A stretch of 64,000 nucleotides of DNA from contig JAWKQR010000001.1 in NCBI GenBank assembly GCA_041390025.1, positions 124,001-188,000 on the forward strand, given 5' to 3'. Shown in pieces: positions 17,249 through 26,042 of this stretch. This DNA is from JBFFMO01 sp041390025 (lineage in GTDB: Bacteria; Myxococcota_A; Bradymonadia; Bradymonadales; Bradymonadaceae). A model generated the notes under the pieces. That model saw nothing but the letters and a program-made list of their open reading frames with translations. It did not search any database and was not told the origin of the DNA. The first letter of the stretch is position 1. Every line of letters starts with the position of its first letter. The translations under genes were made by a program, and so were the position numbers.

Positions 17249-18064
17249 ATGAAGGAGTTTTTGGCCCAGTGGGGTCTTGGGGAAGCATCTATCAACATGG
17301 TTATCATGTTTGGTTTGAAGGCGTTGGGCGCAATCATCGTGATGTGGGCGGGTTTTGCGATCGGTGGCCGTGTCCAATCGTTCATGGAGAAGCGCCTCAC
17401 CAAACGCATGGACCAGAGCATCGCCAAATTCACATCCAACGCAATTCGTTGGGCCATCGTTCTGCTCGCGATTCTTAGTTGCTTGAGCATCTTCGGCATC
17501 GATACCACTGGATTTGCAGCCGTCATCGGCGGCGCAAGTGTAGCGATCGGTCTCGCGTTCCAAGGCAGCCTTTCGAACGTCGCGGCGGGCATCATGCTGC
17601 TCATCTTTCGACCCTTTAAGGTTGGCGACGTCATCAGCGCAGCGGGTCAGACGGGCGCCGTTGAAGGGATTTCGTTGTTTGTCACCACACTCGATACCCC
17701 CGACAACCGTCGGATCATCATTCCCAACGGTCAGTTGTTCGGGTCCGTGATTGAAAATGTCACACACCATGAGCTTCGTCGCGTTGACGTAAGCGTTGGA
17801 GTGGATTACGGGGCAAAAATTGACGACGCCCGGAAGGTGCTCTTTGAAGCTGCGTCAAAGGTCGCGCTCATTGAAGGCGAGCCTGTGATCTACCTCGTGC
17901 AGCTTGGGGGATCATCGGTGGACTTCTCGGTCCGCGTGATGGCACCCACCGAGAAGTACTGGGACGTCAAAGACGCCCTGACTCGGGCCTGCAAGATGGC
18001 CCTCGACGAAGCAAACATTGGAATTCCTTACCCGCATGTCACCGTGGTGCAGCGGGCTAACTAA
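17249..18064 (+). CDS. mscS: Small-conductance mechanosensitive channel MscS
   Basis: A 271-residue protein close to the E. coli MscS length. There are three predicted transmembrane segments. The pore-lining TM3 and adjoining region read GGASVAIGLAFQGSLSNVAAGIMLLIFRPFKVGD, with the typical A/G packing. The cytoplasmic beta domain begins VGDVISAAGQTGAVEGISLF, followed by RRIIIPNGQLFGSVIENVT and the C-terminal alpha/beta domain. MscS releases osmolytes on hypo-osmotic shock. ATG at 17249 follows a GGGAAAGG stretch; an open frame extends upstream but is unlikely to be translated. The next gene, an outer-membrane protein, begins 12 bp after the stop, so the pair is probably co-transcribed. Confidence 0.92.
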   Translation: MKEFLAQWGLGEASINMVIMFGLKALGAIIVMWAGFAIGGRVQSFMEKRLTKRMDQSIAKFTSNAIRWAIVLLAILSCLSIFGIDTTGFAAVIGGASVAIGLAFQGSLSNVAAGIMLLIFRPFKVGDVISAAGQTGAVEGISLFVTTLDTPDNRRIIIPNGQLFGSVIENVTHHELRRVDVSVGVDYGAKIDDARKVLFEAASKVALIEGEPVIYLVQLGGSSVDFSVRVMAPTEKYWDVKDALTRACKMALDEANIGIPYPHVTVVQRAN

Positions 18065-18076
18065 CGAGGAGCAAAT

Positions 18077-19420
18077 ATGAATCGCAAATGGTTGATTAGT
18101 GCATGTGTGGTTGGCGCGTTTTGGTCGATGCCGGCCAGCGCACAGGTCGTATCGAAAGATGTGACGGAAATCGTGCCCGACGGTGACATCAAGAATCTCG
18201 ACGACGAGACCCGCAAGGGCTTTGACGGCACGCTGCAGATTGGGGCCAACCTCAACCTCGCCTCCAACAGCAACGTGGTCGGTCAAGACGACGGCTTTTC
18301 GACGTTGTTCGGCTTGAGCCTCGTCGGCGGCCTCGACTACCTTTATAAACGGCACGAGGTTCGTAACACGCTGAAAATTCAGGAATCTTGGGCGAGGACT
18401 CCCGTCCTGGACGAGTTCGTGAAAAACACCGACGTGGTCGAACTTGAGTCGCTCTACAACTACTTCCTGCTCGATTGGGCAGGCTTGTTTGGCCGCCTGA
18501 GCGCCACAACCGCGCTCCTGAAGTCCGAGGCGGTCACCGCTGATCCGACGCCCTACTCGGTGACGCGCAACGACGGGACTGTGGACCCCACGTTCTCAAC
18601 CGACCGGTTAGAACTCGCCGGGGCGTTCTCGCCGTTTACGCTCAATGAATCCGTGGGTGCGTTTGTCGAGCCGATCGACGCCGATGCGTTGAAGCTCTCA
18701 ATTCGCTTGGGTTTTGGTGCTCGTGAGACATTCGCGGATGGCGTCTTGGCGTCGCAGGACAACAAGGATACACCCGAGGTCGAGCTGATTGAACTGTCGA
18801 ACGTGTACCAAGCTGGTGCTGAGGGCTTCCTCGGCGCTGCAGGGAAGTTCTACGACAAACGCATCAACTACAGCGTTGGGGCTTCGGTCTTGATCCCGTT
18901 CCTCACAAACGATGACACCGATCGTTCTGCGATGGACCTTGCTCGGTATGGCTTGGTCGCTGAGGCCGGCACATCTGTGTTTGAGTGGATGTCATTGAAC
19001 TACCAGTTCCGCGCGCTTAAAGACCCGCAACTCTTGGACGAGTGGCAGGTTCAGCACGCCCTATTGCTGACGTTCAATTACACCTTCATCGAACGTGACG
19101 GTGGCGTTGCAGGTCCTAGCGTCGAAGACCAACTCGCGGAAGCTCAACGTCAACTCGCGGAAGCCGAAGCACGTTGCGAGGAAATGAAAGAAGACGCCGC
19201 CGAGGAGATCGAGGACGCTGAGGCTGCCAAGGCTGAGCAAGACGCGAAGCGGCTTGAAGAAGCCCAGAAGCAAGCCGAGGAAGCCGAAGCCGCTGCCAAG
19301 GCGAAGCAAGAGCAGCTCGACAAGTTGAAGGACGGCGCACAGACGCCCACGGAAGAACCCGTTGAAAAACCGGTCGAAGAGGCGCCGAAAACGCCCGAGC
19401 AGCCGACCACACCTCAATAA
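18077..19420 (+). CDS. DUF3078-like outer-membrane protein with charged helical tail
   Basis: A 447-residue exported protein (signal MNRKWLISACVVGAFWSMPASAQ) with a strong GAGGAG ribosome site. Residues about 50-340 are beta-rich with aromatic girdle residues, starting TLQIGANLNLASNSNV and ending HALLLTFNYTFIE, and resemble DUF3078-type barrels. The last ~100 residues are a long charged helix of Ala/Glu/Lys heptads (QLAEAQRQLAEAEARCEEM ... QKQAEEAEAAAKAKQEQL), probably a periplasmic coiled coil, followed by a Pro/Glu-rich end. Co-transcribed with mscS. Its 3' end converges on deoA with two bases between them. Family call moderately sure. Confidence 0.77.
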   Translation: MNRKWLISACVVGAFWSMPASAQVVSKDVTEIVPDGDIKNLDDETRKGFDGTLQIGANLNLASNSNVVGQDDGFSTLFGLSLVGGLDYLYKRHEVRNTLKIQESWARTPVLDEFVKNTDVVELESLYNYFLLDWAGLFGRLSATTALLKSEAVTADPTPYSVTRNDGTVDPTFSTDRLELAGAFSPFTLNESVGAFVEPIDADALKLSIRLGFGARETFADGVLASQDNKDTPEVELIELSNVYQAGAEGFLGAAGKFYDKRINYSVGASVLIPFLTNDDTDRSAMDLARYGLVAEAGTSVFEWMSLNYQFRALKDPQLLDEWQVQHALLLTFNYTFIERDGGVAGPSVEDQLAEAQRQLAEAEARCEEMKEDAAEEIEDAEAAKAEQDAKRLEEAQKQAEEAEAAAKAKQEQLDKLKDGAQTPTEEPVEKPVEEAPKTPEQPTTPQ

Positions 19421-19422
19421 GT

Positions 19423-20718
19423 TTAGCTCAGCCGCTCAAGGACGAGCGGCACATGCTTCACTTCTTCCGGTTCACCGATGTGAATGGCGCCTCTTAGGCG
19501 CCGTACGCACGCTTCGACGTCCGATGTCGGGTTCGAGTGGACCTCCAGAATCACATCTCCCGGTTCAACACGCTCACCGCGCTTCTTATGGAAGACCAGG
19601 CCGACGGAATGGTCGATGCTGTCTTCCTTACGCTTGCGGCCTGCGCCAAGTTCCATGGCTGCGATGCCTACATCGGTCGCATCCATGTGCGTGATGAAAC
19701 CAGATGTTGGGGCGACAAATGGCTCCACCTTGGCGGCCTGTGGGAGTCGGGCAGTATCCTCAAGCACCGACACATCCCCACCCTGCCGTTCGATGATCTT
19801 CCGGAAGACCTCTAGGGCCGTTCCATCGTCTAGGTAGCCCCGCAAGGTCTTCCGGTCGGCAGGCATGCCGGCCACGTCGAGCATTTCGGCGACCAATTCG
19901 ATCGTCAGTTCAGTGAGGTCTTCCGGTCCATTGCCTTTGAGGGTTTCGATCGACTCCACAACCTCGAGCGCGTTGCCTACCGCGAGCCCAAGCGGCTGGT
20001 CCATGTCCGTGATGAGCGCGCGCACCGGGCGGTTCATCGCCGCCCCGATGCCGATCATTGTTCGGGCGAGCTCTCGCGCGTTTTCGATGTCCTTCATGAA
20101 GGCCCCGCTGCCAACTTTGACGTCTAAGACCAAGGAATCGATCCCTTCGGCCAACTTCTTGGACATGATGGAGCTTGCGATCAAGGGGATACACTCCACC
20201 GTTCCCGTGACGTCACGCAACGCGTACAGCTTCTTGTCCGCGGGAGCGATCTCGCCGGTCTGCCCGATAAGACACGAACCAATCGTGTCCACCATGGACC
20301 GGAAGACCTCCACCGACTGATTCACGTTGAACCCCGGGATGCTCTCCAACTTGTCCAGCGTGCCACCCGTGTGGCCAAGCCCACGGCCCGAAATCATCGG
20401 CACCTTCAGGCCTGCTGCCACGGCCAACGGCGCCAAGATCAGTGACACCTTGTCGCCAACACCTCCTGTCGAGTGCTTGTCGACCTTCGCCCCAGCGATG
20501 TCCGACAGGTCGAGCACTTCCCCCGACCGCAGCATCGCGTCGGCCCAAGCGCCCAGCTCCGCAGACGTCATGGACTTGAAGAAGACAGCCATCAAGAAGG
20601 CAGACATCTGGTAGTCGGGGATGTCGCCTCCGGTGTAGCTATCGATCAGGTAGCGAAGCTCATCGCCTGTAAGTTCCATACCTTCGCGCTTCTTCAAGAT
20701 CAGATCTACAACCCGCAT
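19423..20718 (-). CDS. deoA: Thymidine / pyrimidine-nucleoside phosphorylase
   Basis: A 431-residue enzyme that phosphorolyses thymidine (or uridine) to the base and deoxyribose/ribose-1-phosphate in nucleoside salvage. The diagnostic phosphate-binding loop VDKHSTGGVGDKVSL is at about residues 79-93, preceded by the ELGAWADAMLRSG helix domain. SGRGLGHTGGTLDKLE, LVLDVKVGSGAFM and the C-terminal barrel-sandwich-like domain (VGLVFHKKRGERVEPGDVI) complete the family. Four exact copies of the dispersed motif lie inside (19798, 19845, 19916, 20296) and encode EVFRKI, DRKTLR, GPEDLT and EVFRSM, an unusually high load for a conserved enzyme. Substrate preference (DeoA versus Pdp) cannot be decided here. 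Confidence 0.9.
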   Translation of the reverse strand: MRVVDLILKKREGMELTGDELRYLIDSYTGGDIPDYQMSAFLMAVFFKSMTSAELGAWADAMLRSGEVLDLSDIAGAKVDKHSTGGVGDKVSLILAPLAVAAGLKVPMISGRGLGHTGGTLDKLESIPGFNVNQSVEVFRSMVDTIGSCLIGQTGEIAPADKKLYALRDVTGTVECIPLIASSIMSKKLAEGIDSLVLDVKVGSGAFMKDIENARELARTMIGIGAAMNRPVRALITDMDQPLGLAVGNALEVVESIETLKGNGPEDLTELTIELVAEMLDVAGMPADRKTLRGYLDDGTALEVFRKIIERQGGDVSVLEDTARLPQAAKVEPFVAPTSGFITHMDATDVGIAAMELGAGRKRKEDSIDHSVGLVFHKKRGERVEPGDVILEVHSNPTSDVEACVRRLRGAIHIGEPEEVKHVPLVLERLS

Positions 20719-20800
20719 TGTTCGCTCCCAGTCAGTGAATGGCGCACCATAACACGTTCACGGACGTCGTCGAATCAGGACCACGCCGCAGAGCAAGACT

Positions 20801-20861
20801 CCAGTTTTCAAATATTTTTGAAATTTCTGGCCGAACACCCTAGTTTTCATCGTTGAAAACA
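20801..20861. promoter_or_regulatory. Pair of related palindromes between deoA and the prenyl synthase gene
   Basis: Two inverted repeats share a TTTTCA..TGAAAA core. The first is TTTCAAATATTTTTGAAA at 20806-20823, flanked by CCAG and CTGG. The second is GTTTTCA (20843-20849), TCGT, TGAAAAC (20854-20860). A TTGACC hexamer follows at 20866. The AT-rich symmetric halves and the position in the divergent promoter region suggest two operator sites for one regulator controlling deoA, the prenyl synthase, or both. Inference only. Confidence 0.5.
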
Positions 20862-20897
20862 GGTATTGACCCGCCGTGCGCTTAAGAAGAGTTCGTG

Positions 20898-21944
20898 ATG
20901 CAGGAAGTAACCGAAAAAACTCGCGCAGACTTGGGGGCGCCTGTGATGTCCAATCCCCTTGGTGAACACGCCATCAAAGACGTTGACGCAATGCATGCCA
21001 TCGCCGGTGCAATGCAGGCCGTCGAAGACCGTTTGATGAGCGTCGCCCAATCGTCAGGCCCCGCCTCCGACGCGATCGTTCACCTGATTTCTTCAGGCGG
21101 AAAGCGTATTCGTCCGCGGTTGACCTTGCTGATCGCCGCAACCTGCCACGACTTTTCGGGCGAGTTCCCCATCGACCTGGCGGCCGCGAGTGAGCTGATC
21201 CACAGCGCGAGCTTGTTGCACGACGATGTCATTGACGAGGGTGTGCAACGACGGGGCATACCCACATCGAGGGTGGTTTACTCCAACACGGTCAGCGTGC
21301 TCGCAGGCGACCATTGCCTGTCCTCTGCCGTCGAACTCATCCGCGCTGTTGATCCGGGAGACGTGCTTGCCGAGAGTCTGCGTGCGGTACAGGACCTCGT
21401 AAACGGAGAACTGCTGCAGCTCAAGACGCGCGGCACCCTTCAGGTTGACGAAGAGCACTACCGTCAGATTTGTCTTCACAAGACCGCAAGCCTGTTTGTC
21501 TGGGCGGCGCGAGCTGGCGCCCGTTCGGCACGCGCCACTCCTCGCCAGTTGGATGCGGTAGGAAACATGGCGCGTAATCTGGGACTCGCATTCCAGATGC
21601 GCGATGACTTGCTCGACATTACGGGTGACCAGCGTTTTGGGAAACGCTTGCTCGACGACCTACGGGAAGGTCGCATGACGCTGCCCGTGATCTACGCCGT
21701 CCAGAGCAACCCAACGCTTGCGGTTGAGCTGCAGAAGATGTTTGAAGGGTCCGCGCCAGCAACCACTGAGGCATTGAACGTTTTCCGTGCGCAAATCGAG
21801 GAGACCGGCGCCATTGAGCGTGTTGCCGACGAGGTTTGGTCGCTGACGCGAGAAGCTTTGGACGACCTGTTTACCCTCCCTCGTACGCCCTACCGAGACC
21901 TGATCGAGTCTCAAATTGAGATGCTGGGCTCGCGCGAAATCTAG
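20898..21944 (+). CDS. Polyprenyl diphosphate synthase
   Basis: A ~348-residue all-helical trans-prenyltransferase that condenses isopentenyl diphosphate onto allylic diphosphates. Motifs: GGKRIRPRL, first Asp-rich motif LLHDDVIDE, GDHCLSSA, second Asp-rich motif FQMRDDLLDITGD, and GKRLLDDLREGR. The chain length fits the long-chain (hexa- to octaprenyl) class, which would make the isoprenoid tail of menaquinone; its 3' end overlaps the end of the convergent men operon by 4 bp. ATG at 20898 is preferred over the GTG at 20895. Two palindromes in the leader may regulate it. Product chain length cannot be read directly. Confidence 0.88.
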   Translation: MQEVTEKTRADLGAPVMSNPLGEHAIKDVDAMHAIAGAMQAVEDRLMSVAQSSGPASDAIVHLISSGGKRIRPRLTLLIAATCHDFSGEFPIDLAAASELIHSASLLHDDVIDEGVQRRGIPTSRVVYSNTVSVLAGDHCLSSAVELIRAVDPGDVLAESLRAVQDLVNGELLQLKTRGTLQVDEEHYRQICLHKTASLFVWAARAGARSARATPRQLDAVGNMARNLGLAFQMRDDLLDITGDQRFGKRLLDDLREGRMTLPVIYAVQSNPTLAVELQKMFEGSAPATTEALNVFRAQIEETGAIERVADEVWSLTREALDDLFTLPRTPYRDLIESQIEMLGSREI

Positions 21945-22441
21945 AACGGCGCGGTTTCCGAAACGCCGACGATTTTCGAGGCATTGACCACGACGCTCGG
22001 GTGTTGCTCCTGCGCAAAAAACTCGTCCTGCAACGACCCCAGATACAGGGTGCACCGGCGCAACAAGACAAAACCGTTCTGCTTGACGAGGTAGTCCGAG
22101 ACGCGAACTCCCTTGCGAATCATCAAGCGTCCCTCAACATACCCCCGGTCAAACAACATGAAAACGTTGTGCGGAACGAGCTCCTCGATGCCTTCTAGGA
22201 TGAGGTCGCGTTCGTTGCTCGGTGGAATCACAATCGTGACCGCTTCGCGTTGCAAAGCGAAGAACGGAATCGCCTGTTCCTTGCCGATGAATGACACATC
22301 CGTGAGCTTGAAGAACTCGTTGGGGACGTTGAGCTGATCCACGAACTTCGCACTGCGCAGAATGTGAAAGGTCCCTTTCAACCACCCTGCGGTGGTTAAC
22401 ACTTGGCTGGAGATTTTTCGTTGATCGGGTTGGTACGCCAT
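21941..22441 (-). CDS. Conserved hypothetical protein with two related ~55-residue repeats
   Basis: A 166-residue soluble protein, last gene of the men operon. It has an internal duplication: AGWLKGTFHILRSAKFVDQL...FFKLTDVSFIG and GYVEGRLMIRKGVRVSDYL...FVLLRRCTLYLG align as G-x-F/L-x-I-R...V.D.L...L..(V/L)..G. This layout recalls the DUF6812-type modules, but I am not certain. ATG at 22441 is chosen because upstream residues have no RBS. The position after menA and a small membrane protein suggests only co-regulation with menaquinone synthesis. The 3' end contains a 19-bp sequence also found upstream of add (39068). Confidence 0.65.
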   Translation of the reverse strand: MAYQPDQRKISSQVLTTAGWLKGTFHILRSAKFVDQLNVPNEFFKLTDVSFIGKEQAIPFFALQREAVTIVIPPSNERDLILEGIEELVPHNVFMLFDRGYVEGRLMIRKGVRVSDYLVKQNGFVLLRRCTLYLGSLQDEFFAQEQHPSVVVNASKIVGVSETAPF

Positions 22442-22501
22442 GCGTGCTCCGTCGTTGATGCACCACAGTAGCCACGAACCCACCCCGCGCCAAGATAATG
22501 C

Positions 22502-22693
22502 CTAAGGGGTCGCGGCTTTTTCTGCTTTGAGCTGCTCAATGGAAGCGGCATTTGCAGCCTCGGCAGCGTTGATCTTTGCCGCGAGGATCGACGCCGCGAT
22601 CAACCCAAGTGTGAGGGTGACGCTCGCAACAATGAGGACGTTGCGTTTGTATCTTGGATCGCTCGTGTCGTTCTTCTTCCAGTTCTCGGACAT
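22502..22693 (-). CDS. Small single-pass membrane protein, 63 residues
   Basis: The protein has a charged, hydrophilic N-terminus (MSENWKKNDTSDPRYKRN), one clear transmembrane helix (VLIVASVTLTLGLIAASILA) and an Ala/Glu/Lys-rich helical tail. AGGAG lies 5 bases before the ATG, which follows directly on the menA stop codon (TGAATG). It is therefore most likely translated with menA. No family recognised; it could be an accessory subunit of the membrane prenyltransferase, which is speculation from position. Confidence 0.7.
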   Translation of the reverse strand: MSENWKKNDTSDPRYKRNVLIVASVTLTLGLIAASILAAKINAAEAANAASIEQLKAEKAATP

Positions 22694-23620
22694 TCAAAGC
22701 TCCTGAACGGCTAGGCCGCATGTGTATAGGATTCCAAACAACACCAGTAGTTTCGCAGTATTTTCCAACACAGGGTTCAGCGCCGAGCCAGACAGAGAGC
22801 GAAATTCACGCGAGCGTTTGACGGCAATCGGGATGGTCGCCAACGGCAATAGCACCCACGCCGTCATTCCCAAAGCAAACTGTGCCACCGGGACGATGTA
22901 GGCCACAGCCAGTGTGGAAATGTACTGCACTTGTGTCGCAGACCGCCCCATCCGTACCGCGAGTGTGCGTTTCCCGGCCTTCACATCGGTGTCGATGTCC
23001 CGATAGTTGTTCACGATCAGAATCGCGACGCTCAAAAGCCCCACCGGCACAGATGCCAACAACGCGACGCTCGACCAATCAAGCGCCTGCACCCAATAGG
23101 TGCCGTTGACGGCGACCAACCCAAAGAAGATGAATACGAAGACGTCGCCCAAGCCATTGTAACCCAGCGGAAAAGGACCGCCCGTGTACGCAACCCCAGA
23201 CAAGATCGACAGAACGCCAATCACCAGAATCGGCCAACCGCCAACGAAGACGAGGTACGTCCCCACCAATGCGGCCGCGGCAAATGTGGCGATCATTGCG
23301 TTGCGCACGGCCGACTCTGAGATCAGCCCCGCTTGGGTGACTCGCAACGGTCCGAGGCGTTCCTCGGTGTCTGCTCCCTTCTTAAAATCGAAGTAGTCGT
23401 TCGCCAGATTTGTCCCAATCTGAATAAGCAATGCCCCAATCAGCGCAGCCAACGCAGCCAACCAGTGCAAGTAGCCAGCGGCGAAAGCCACTGCAGTCCC
23501 TACCGCAACAGGAACAGCCGCGGCCGCCAAAGTCTTGGGTCGTGTCGCAAGGAGCCACGCCCGCGCTGGTGAAATGGCAGGACTACCGGATGTGGTCGGC
23601 GAGGATACGGAGGAATTCAT
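22694..23620 (-). CDS. menA: 1,4-dihydroxy-2-naphthoate polyprenyltransferase
   Basis: A ~308-residue UbiA-superfamily membrane enzyme that attaches the polyprenyl chain to 1,4-dihydroxy-2-naphthoate to give demethylmenaquinone. It begins LLATRPKTLAAAAVPVAVG, typical of MenA. The first Asp motif is NLANDYFDFKKGADTEER and the second is VNNYRDIDTDVKAGKRTLAVRMG. Seven to nine hydrophobic segments are visible. The ATG at 23620 has GAGGA 8 bases upstream; earlier in-frame ATGs exist at 23635 and 23662. The start overlaps the 3' end of menDH by about 38 bp, and the small membrane gene follows directly. It acts in the inner membrane. Confidence 0.9.
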   Translation of the reverse strand: MNSSVSSPTTSGSPAISPARAWLLATRPKTLAAAAVPVAVGTAVAFAAGYLHWLAALAALIGALLIQIGTNLANDYFDFKKGADTEERLGPLRVTQAGLISESAVRNAMIATFAAAALVGTYLVFVGGWPILVIGVLSILSGVAYTGGPFPLGYNGLGDVFVFIFFGLVAVNGTYWVQALDWSSVALLASVPVGLLSVAILIVNNYRDIDTDVKAGKRTLAVRMGRSATQVQYISTLAVAYIVPVAQFALGMTAWVLLPLATIPIAVKRSREFRSLSGSALNPVLENTAKLLVLFGILYTCGLAVQEL

Positions 23621-26042
23621 CGGGTTGGTCCTCATGAACAGCGTGGCCAGCGTTTGCCACAATCTCGGCGCGGCCGTTCGGGGCCCGCGCCGCTAAATCG
23701 TGGGCGATCGCTGTGTACTTCTTGTCGAACTGGCCGGCAACAAACATCGCCTTCATCGCGAGGTCTTCCGGTCGAAGCAACGGCATCGCGGCGGCACCGA
23801 GCTTTCGAAGCGCATCGGCAAGACCTGCACCGCGATTACCGCGTCGTCTCTTCTGCTTGGATTCTCGGGTCCGGAAGTCCTTCGGGCCGAGGTTGAGAAT
23901 GGGTGTCTGGTCCCAGGTGCGCAGGAAACCGTTCAGGTCCGATTCCGCGAGCTCGGCCAGTCGCTCATCAACATCCGCGCGCTCACGACGCTCAGCATCC
24001 GGGAGTCCTGCGTGGGCACCCACCGTGGCAAGTGAAGCCACGTGCTTGCTGAATCGCAACGCGTAAGCGAGCGCAAGCCTACCCCCCATCGAATAACCGA
24101 CCAAGTGACAGGGGCCATCCCCGATGCACGACCGGAAGACCTCCAAACAATCGTCCCACAGCAACGCCGACGTTTGCCCAGCGTGTCCAGGGATGAGCAG
24201 ACGCTGAACCGGAAGACCTTCGAACTCATCTCCCACGAATCCCCACGCATCCGGTGCATCCGTGAATCCGTGAATCAAGACGAGCTTAGTCTCTGGTCTG
24301 TGTTTGGTCGGGTACGACTTCGAGACAATCGGGGATGGCAGGCCCACCGGGCGAGGGATGGGCTTCGGCGCTGCAGCTTCTCGATCACGTGTCACCGCGT
24401 GAATCAAGCGCAGACCGGTCCCGTGCAGACACGCCGATAGTTGAGCTCGGCTGGTCACACGGTGATAGTCCATCCCGTACGCCGCCGCGATCGCTTCAAG
24501 GTTATGGCTTGGTGCCGTTGTGAAGTGTTTGTCAAACACATCGGTGTCAAACTGTCGAACCGGTAGATGCTCAAAAATCGCTCCACCTGAGTTGTCGATC
24601 ACGAGGACTGTCGCCTCGACCGCGGCACGTTTAGCGGTCAACAACGCGCCAACATCGTGCGCAAAAGCAACATCGCCGATCAGCACATACAGGTCTCCCG
24701 GTCCAACTTTCGCCGCTCCGAATGCGGTCGACATGACGCCGTCGATGCCGTTCAGACCGCGATTGAAGAGGACCTGGATGTCGCGTTCGGTCTCCCAGTG
24801 ACATTCCAAGTCTCGCAGCGGCATGCTGCTTGAGACAAACACCGTTGCACCGTCCTCAAGCGTGTTCGCCAAGACCTCGTGTACCGCAGCATCACCCCAT
24901 GATGTGTCGTTGGTTGCCGCAACCCGCATGGCCCGCTCCACTTCACCCAGCCAGCAACCATCAAAGACCGGGAGTCCTCGTCGCAGTTCTCGCGAGGCCG
25001 TCTGAGCGGATCCACGGATGTGGATGCCGGACAGGTGTTCTGGGTTGGCATCGTGGACCGGTGCGGATGGCCCAATGAATATGACGGGGCATGTCTGCTG
25101 AGCCAGCCACTTCTGCATGGGCCAGTTGATGGGCGCCCGCCCCATACAGACAATGACATCGGGTGCCAACGACTCCCGGTTCTTGGGATCGTTCAGCCAT
25201 GCGTCAGCCGCGAGGACGCACTGCGAGGTCTTGCCAAATCTTAACTGCGACGCAGCCTCTGCGAGGATCGGAACACCTGCTTGATGCCACGCTGTGATCT
25301 CGTCGCGCAGCGTCCAACCCTCGACCATCGCTCCAATGACGATGACTGGCCGAGTCGCGACCCGCAGCAGGTCGACCGCTGCGTGCACATCGACCGAATC
25401 CGCTGACGCTGTGTATCTAACCCAAGGTGCGCCATTCGCGGCGCCACGAACCGCCGGAGAGCTTGAGCTCAATGTTCCCACGCCACCAAGGTCTTCCGGT
25501 CGGACCACTGTTGGCTCGAGGGGTTTATCGAGCGGTACGTTAAGATGTACAGGTCCCGCCAACGATGCGTGTACCGCTTTGTCGATCGTCGTACGCGCAT
25601 AGCGAAGCAAGAGTTCGGACGGCTGTGGCTGCGCAAACTCGTGGAACCACGCCACATATTGACCGAACAAGTTGACTTGGTTCATCGCCTGAGACGCACC
25701 GCTGTCCCGAAGCCAAGCGGGCCGGTCGGCCGTCAGCACAATCAGCGGCACCGCGCTGTGGTGTGCCTCACAAATCGCTGGCAGATAGTTCGCAGCTGCC
25801 GTTCCGCTGGTGCACAAGAGTACGACCGGAAGACCTGAGCGCATCGCCATTCCGACAGCAAAAAAACCGGCCGAACGCTCGTCGATAACGCTGATATCCT
25901 CGATGTCTGGGTGATGTGCCAGCGCCATTGTCAGTGGCGTAGAACGCGAGCCGGGAGAGACGACGGCATGCCGCACGCCACAGCGCACCAGCTCGTCGAC
26001 GATGACATGCGCCCAAACGGTGTTGATGTTGGCCAGAATCAT
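23583..26042 (-). CDS. menD-menH: Fused SEPHCHC synthase (MenD) and SHCHC synthase (MenH)
   Basis: One 819-residue frame covers two steps. Residues about 1-560 are MenD, the ThDP- and Mg-dependent enzyme that adds the succinyl-semialdehyde unit from 2-oxoglutarate to isochorismate. Its motifs are VSPGSRSTPLT, the catalytic-Glu segment VIDERSAGFFAVG (Glu55), and the ThDP/Mg region GDVAFAHDVGALL...VIDNSGGAIFEHLP. Residues about 586-819 are MenH, an alpha/beta hydrolase fold that eliminates pyruvate: LVLIHGFTDAPDAWG, nucleophile Ser in GYSMGG (about 651), and the C-terminal His in NAGHAVHEDQP (about 800). The two are joined by a ~25-residue Pro/Lys-rich linker. menF overlaps its start (ATGA) and menA its end. 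Nine exact dispersed motifs lie in this gene, the highest load in the window. Confidence 0.93.
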   Translation of the reverse strand: MILANINTVWAHVIVDELVRCGVRHAVVSPGSRSTPLTMALAHHPDIEDISVIDERSAGFFAVGMAMRSGLPVVLLCTSGTAAANYLPAICEAHHSAVPLIVLTADRPAWLRDSGASQAMNQVNLFGQYVAWFHEFAQPQPSELLLRYARTTIDKAVHASLAGPVHLNVPLDKPLEPTVVRPEDLGGVGTLSSSSPAVRGAANGAPWVRYTASADSVDVHAAVDLLRVATRPVIVIGAMVEGWTLRDEITAWHQAGVPILAEAASQLRFGKTSQCVLAADAWLNDPKNRESLAPDVIVCMGRAPINWPMQKWLAQQTCPVIFIGPSAPVHDANPEHLSGIHIRGSAQTASRELRRGLPVFDGCWLGEVERAMRVAATNDTSWGDAAVHEVLANTLEDGATVFVSSSMPLRDLECHWETERDIQVLFNRGLNGIDGVMSTAFGAAKVGPGDLYVLIGDVAFAHDVGALLTAKRAAVEATVLVIDNSGGAIFEHLPVRQFDTDVFDKHFTTAPSHNLEAIAAAYGMDYHRVTSRAQLSACLHGTGLRLIHAVTRDREAAAPKPIPRPVGLPSPIVSKSYPTKHRPETKLVLIHGFTDAPDAWGFVGDEFEGLPVQRLLIPGHAGQTSALLWDDCLEVFRSCIGDGPCHLVGYSMGGRLALAYALRFSKHVASLATVGAHAGLPDAERRERADVDERLAELAESDLNGFLRTWDQTPILNLGPKDFRTRESKQKRRRGNRGAGLADALRKLGAAAMPLLRPEDLAMKAMFVAGQFDKKYTAIAHDLAARAPNGRAEIVANAGHAVHEDQPDEFLRILADHIR

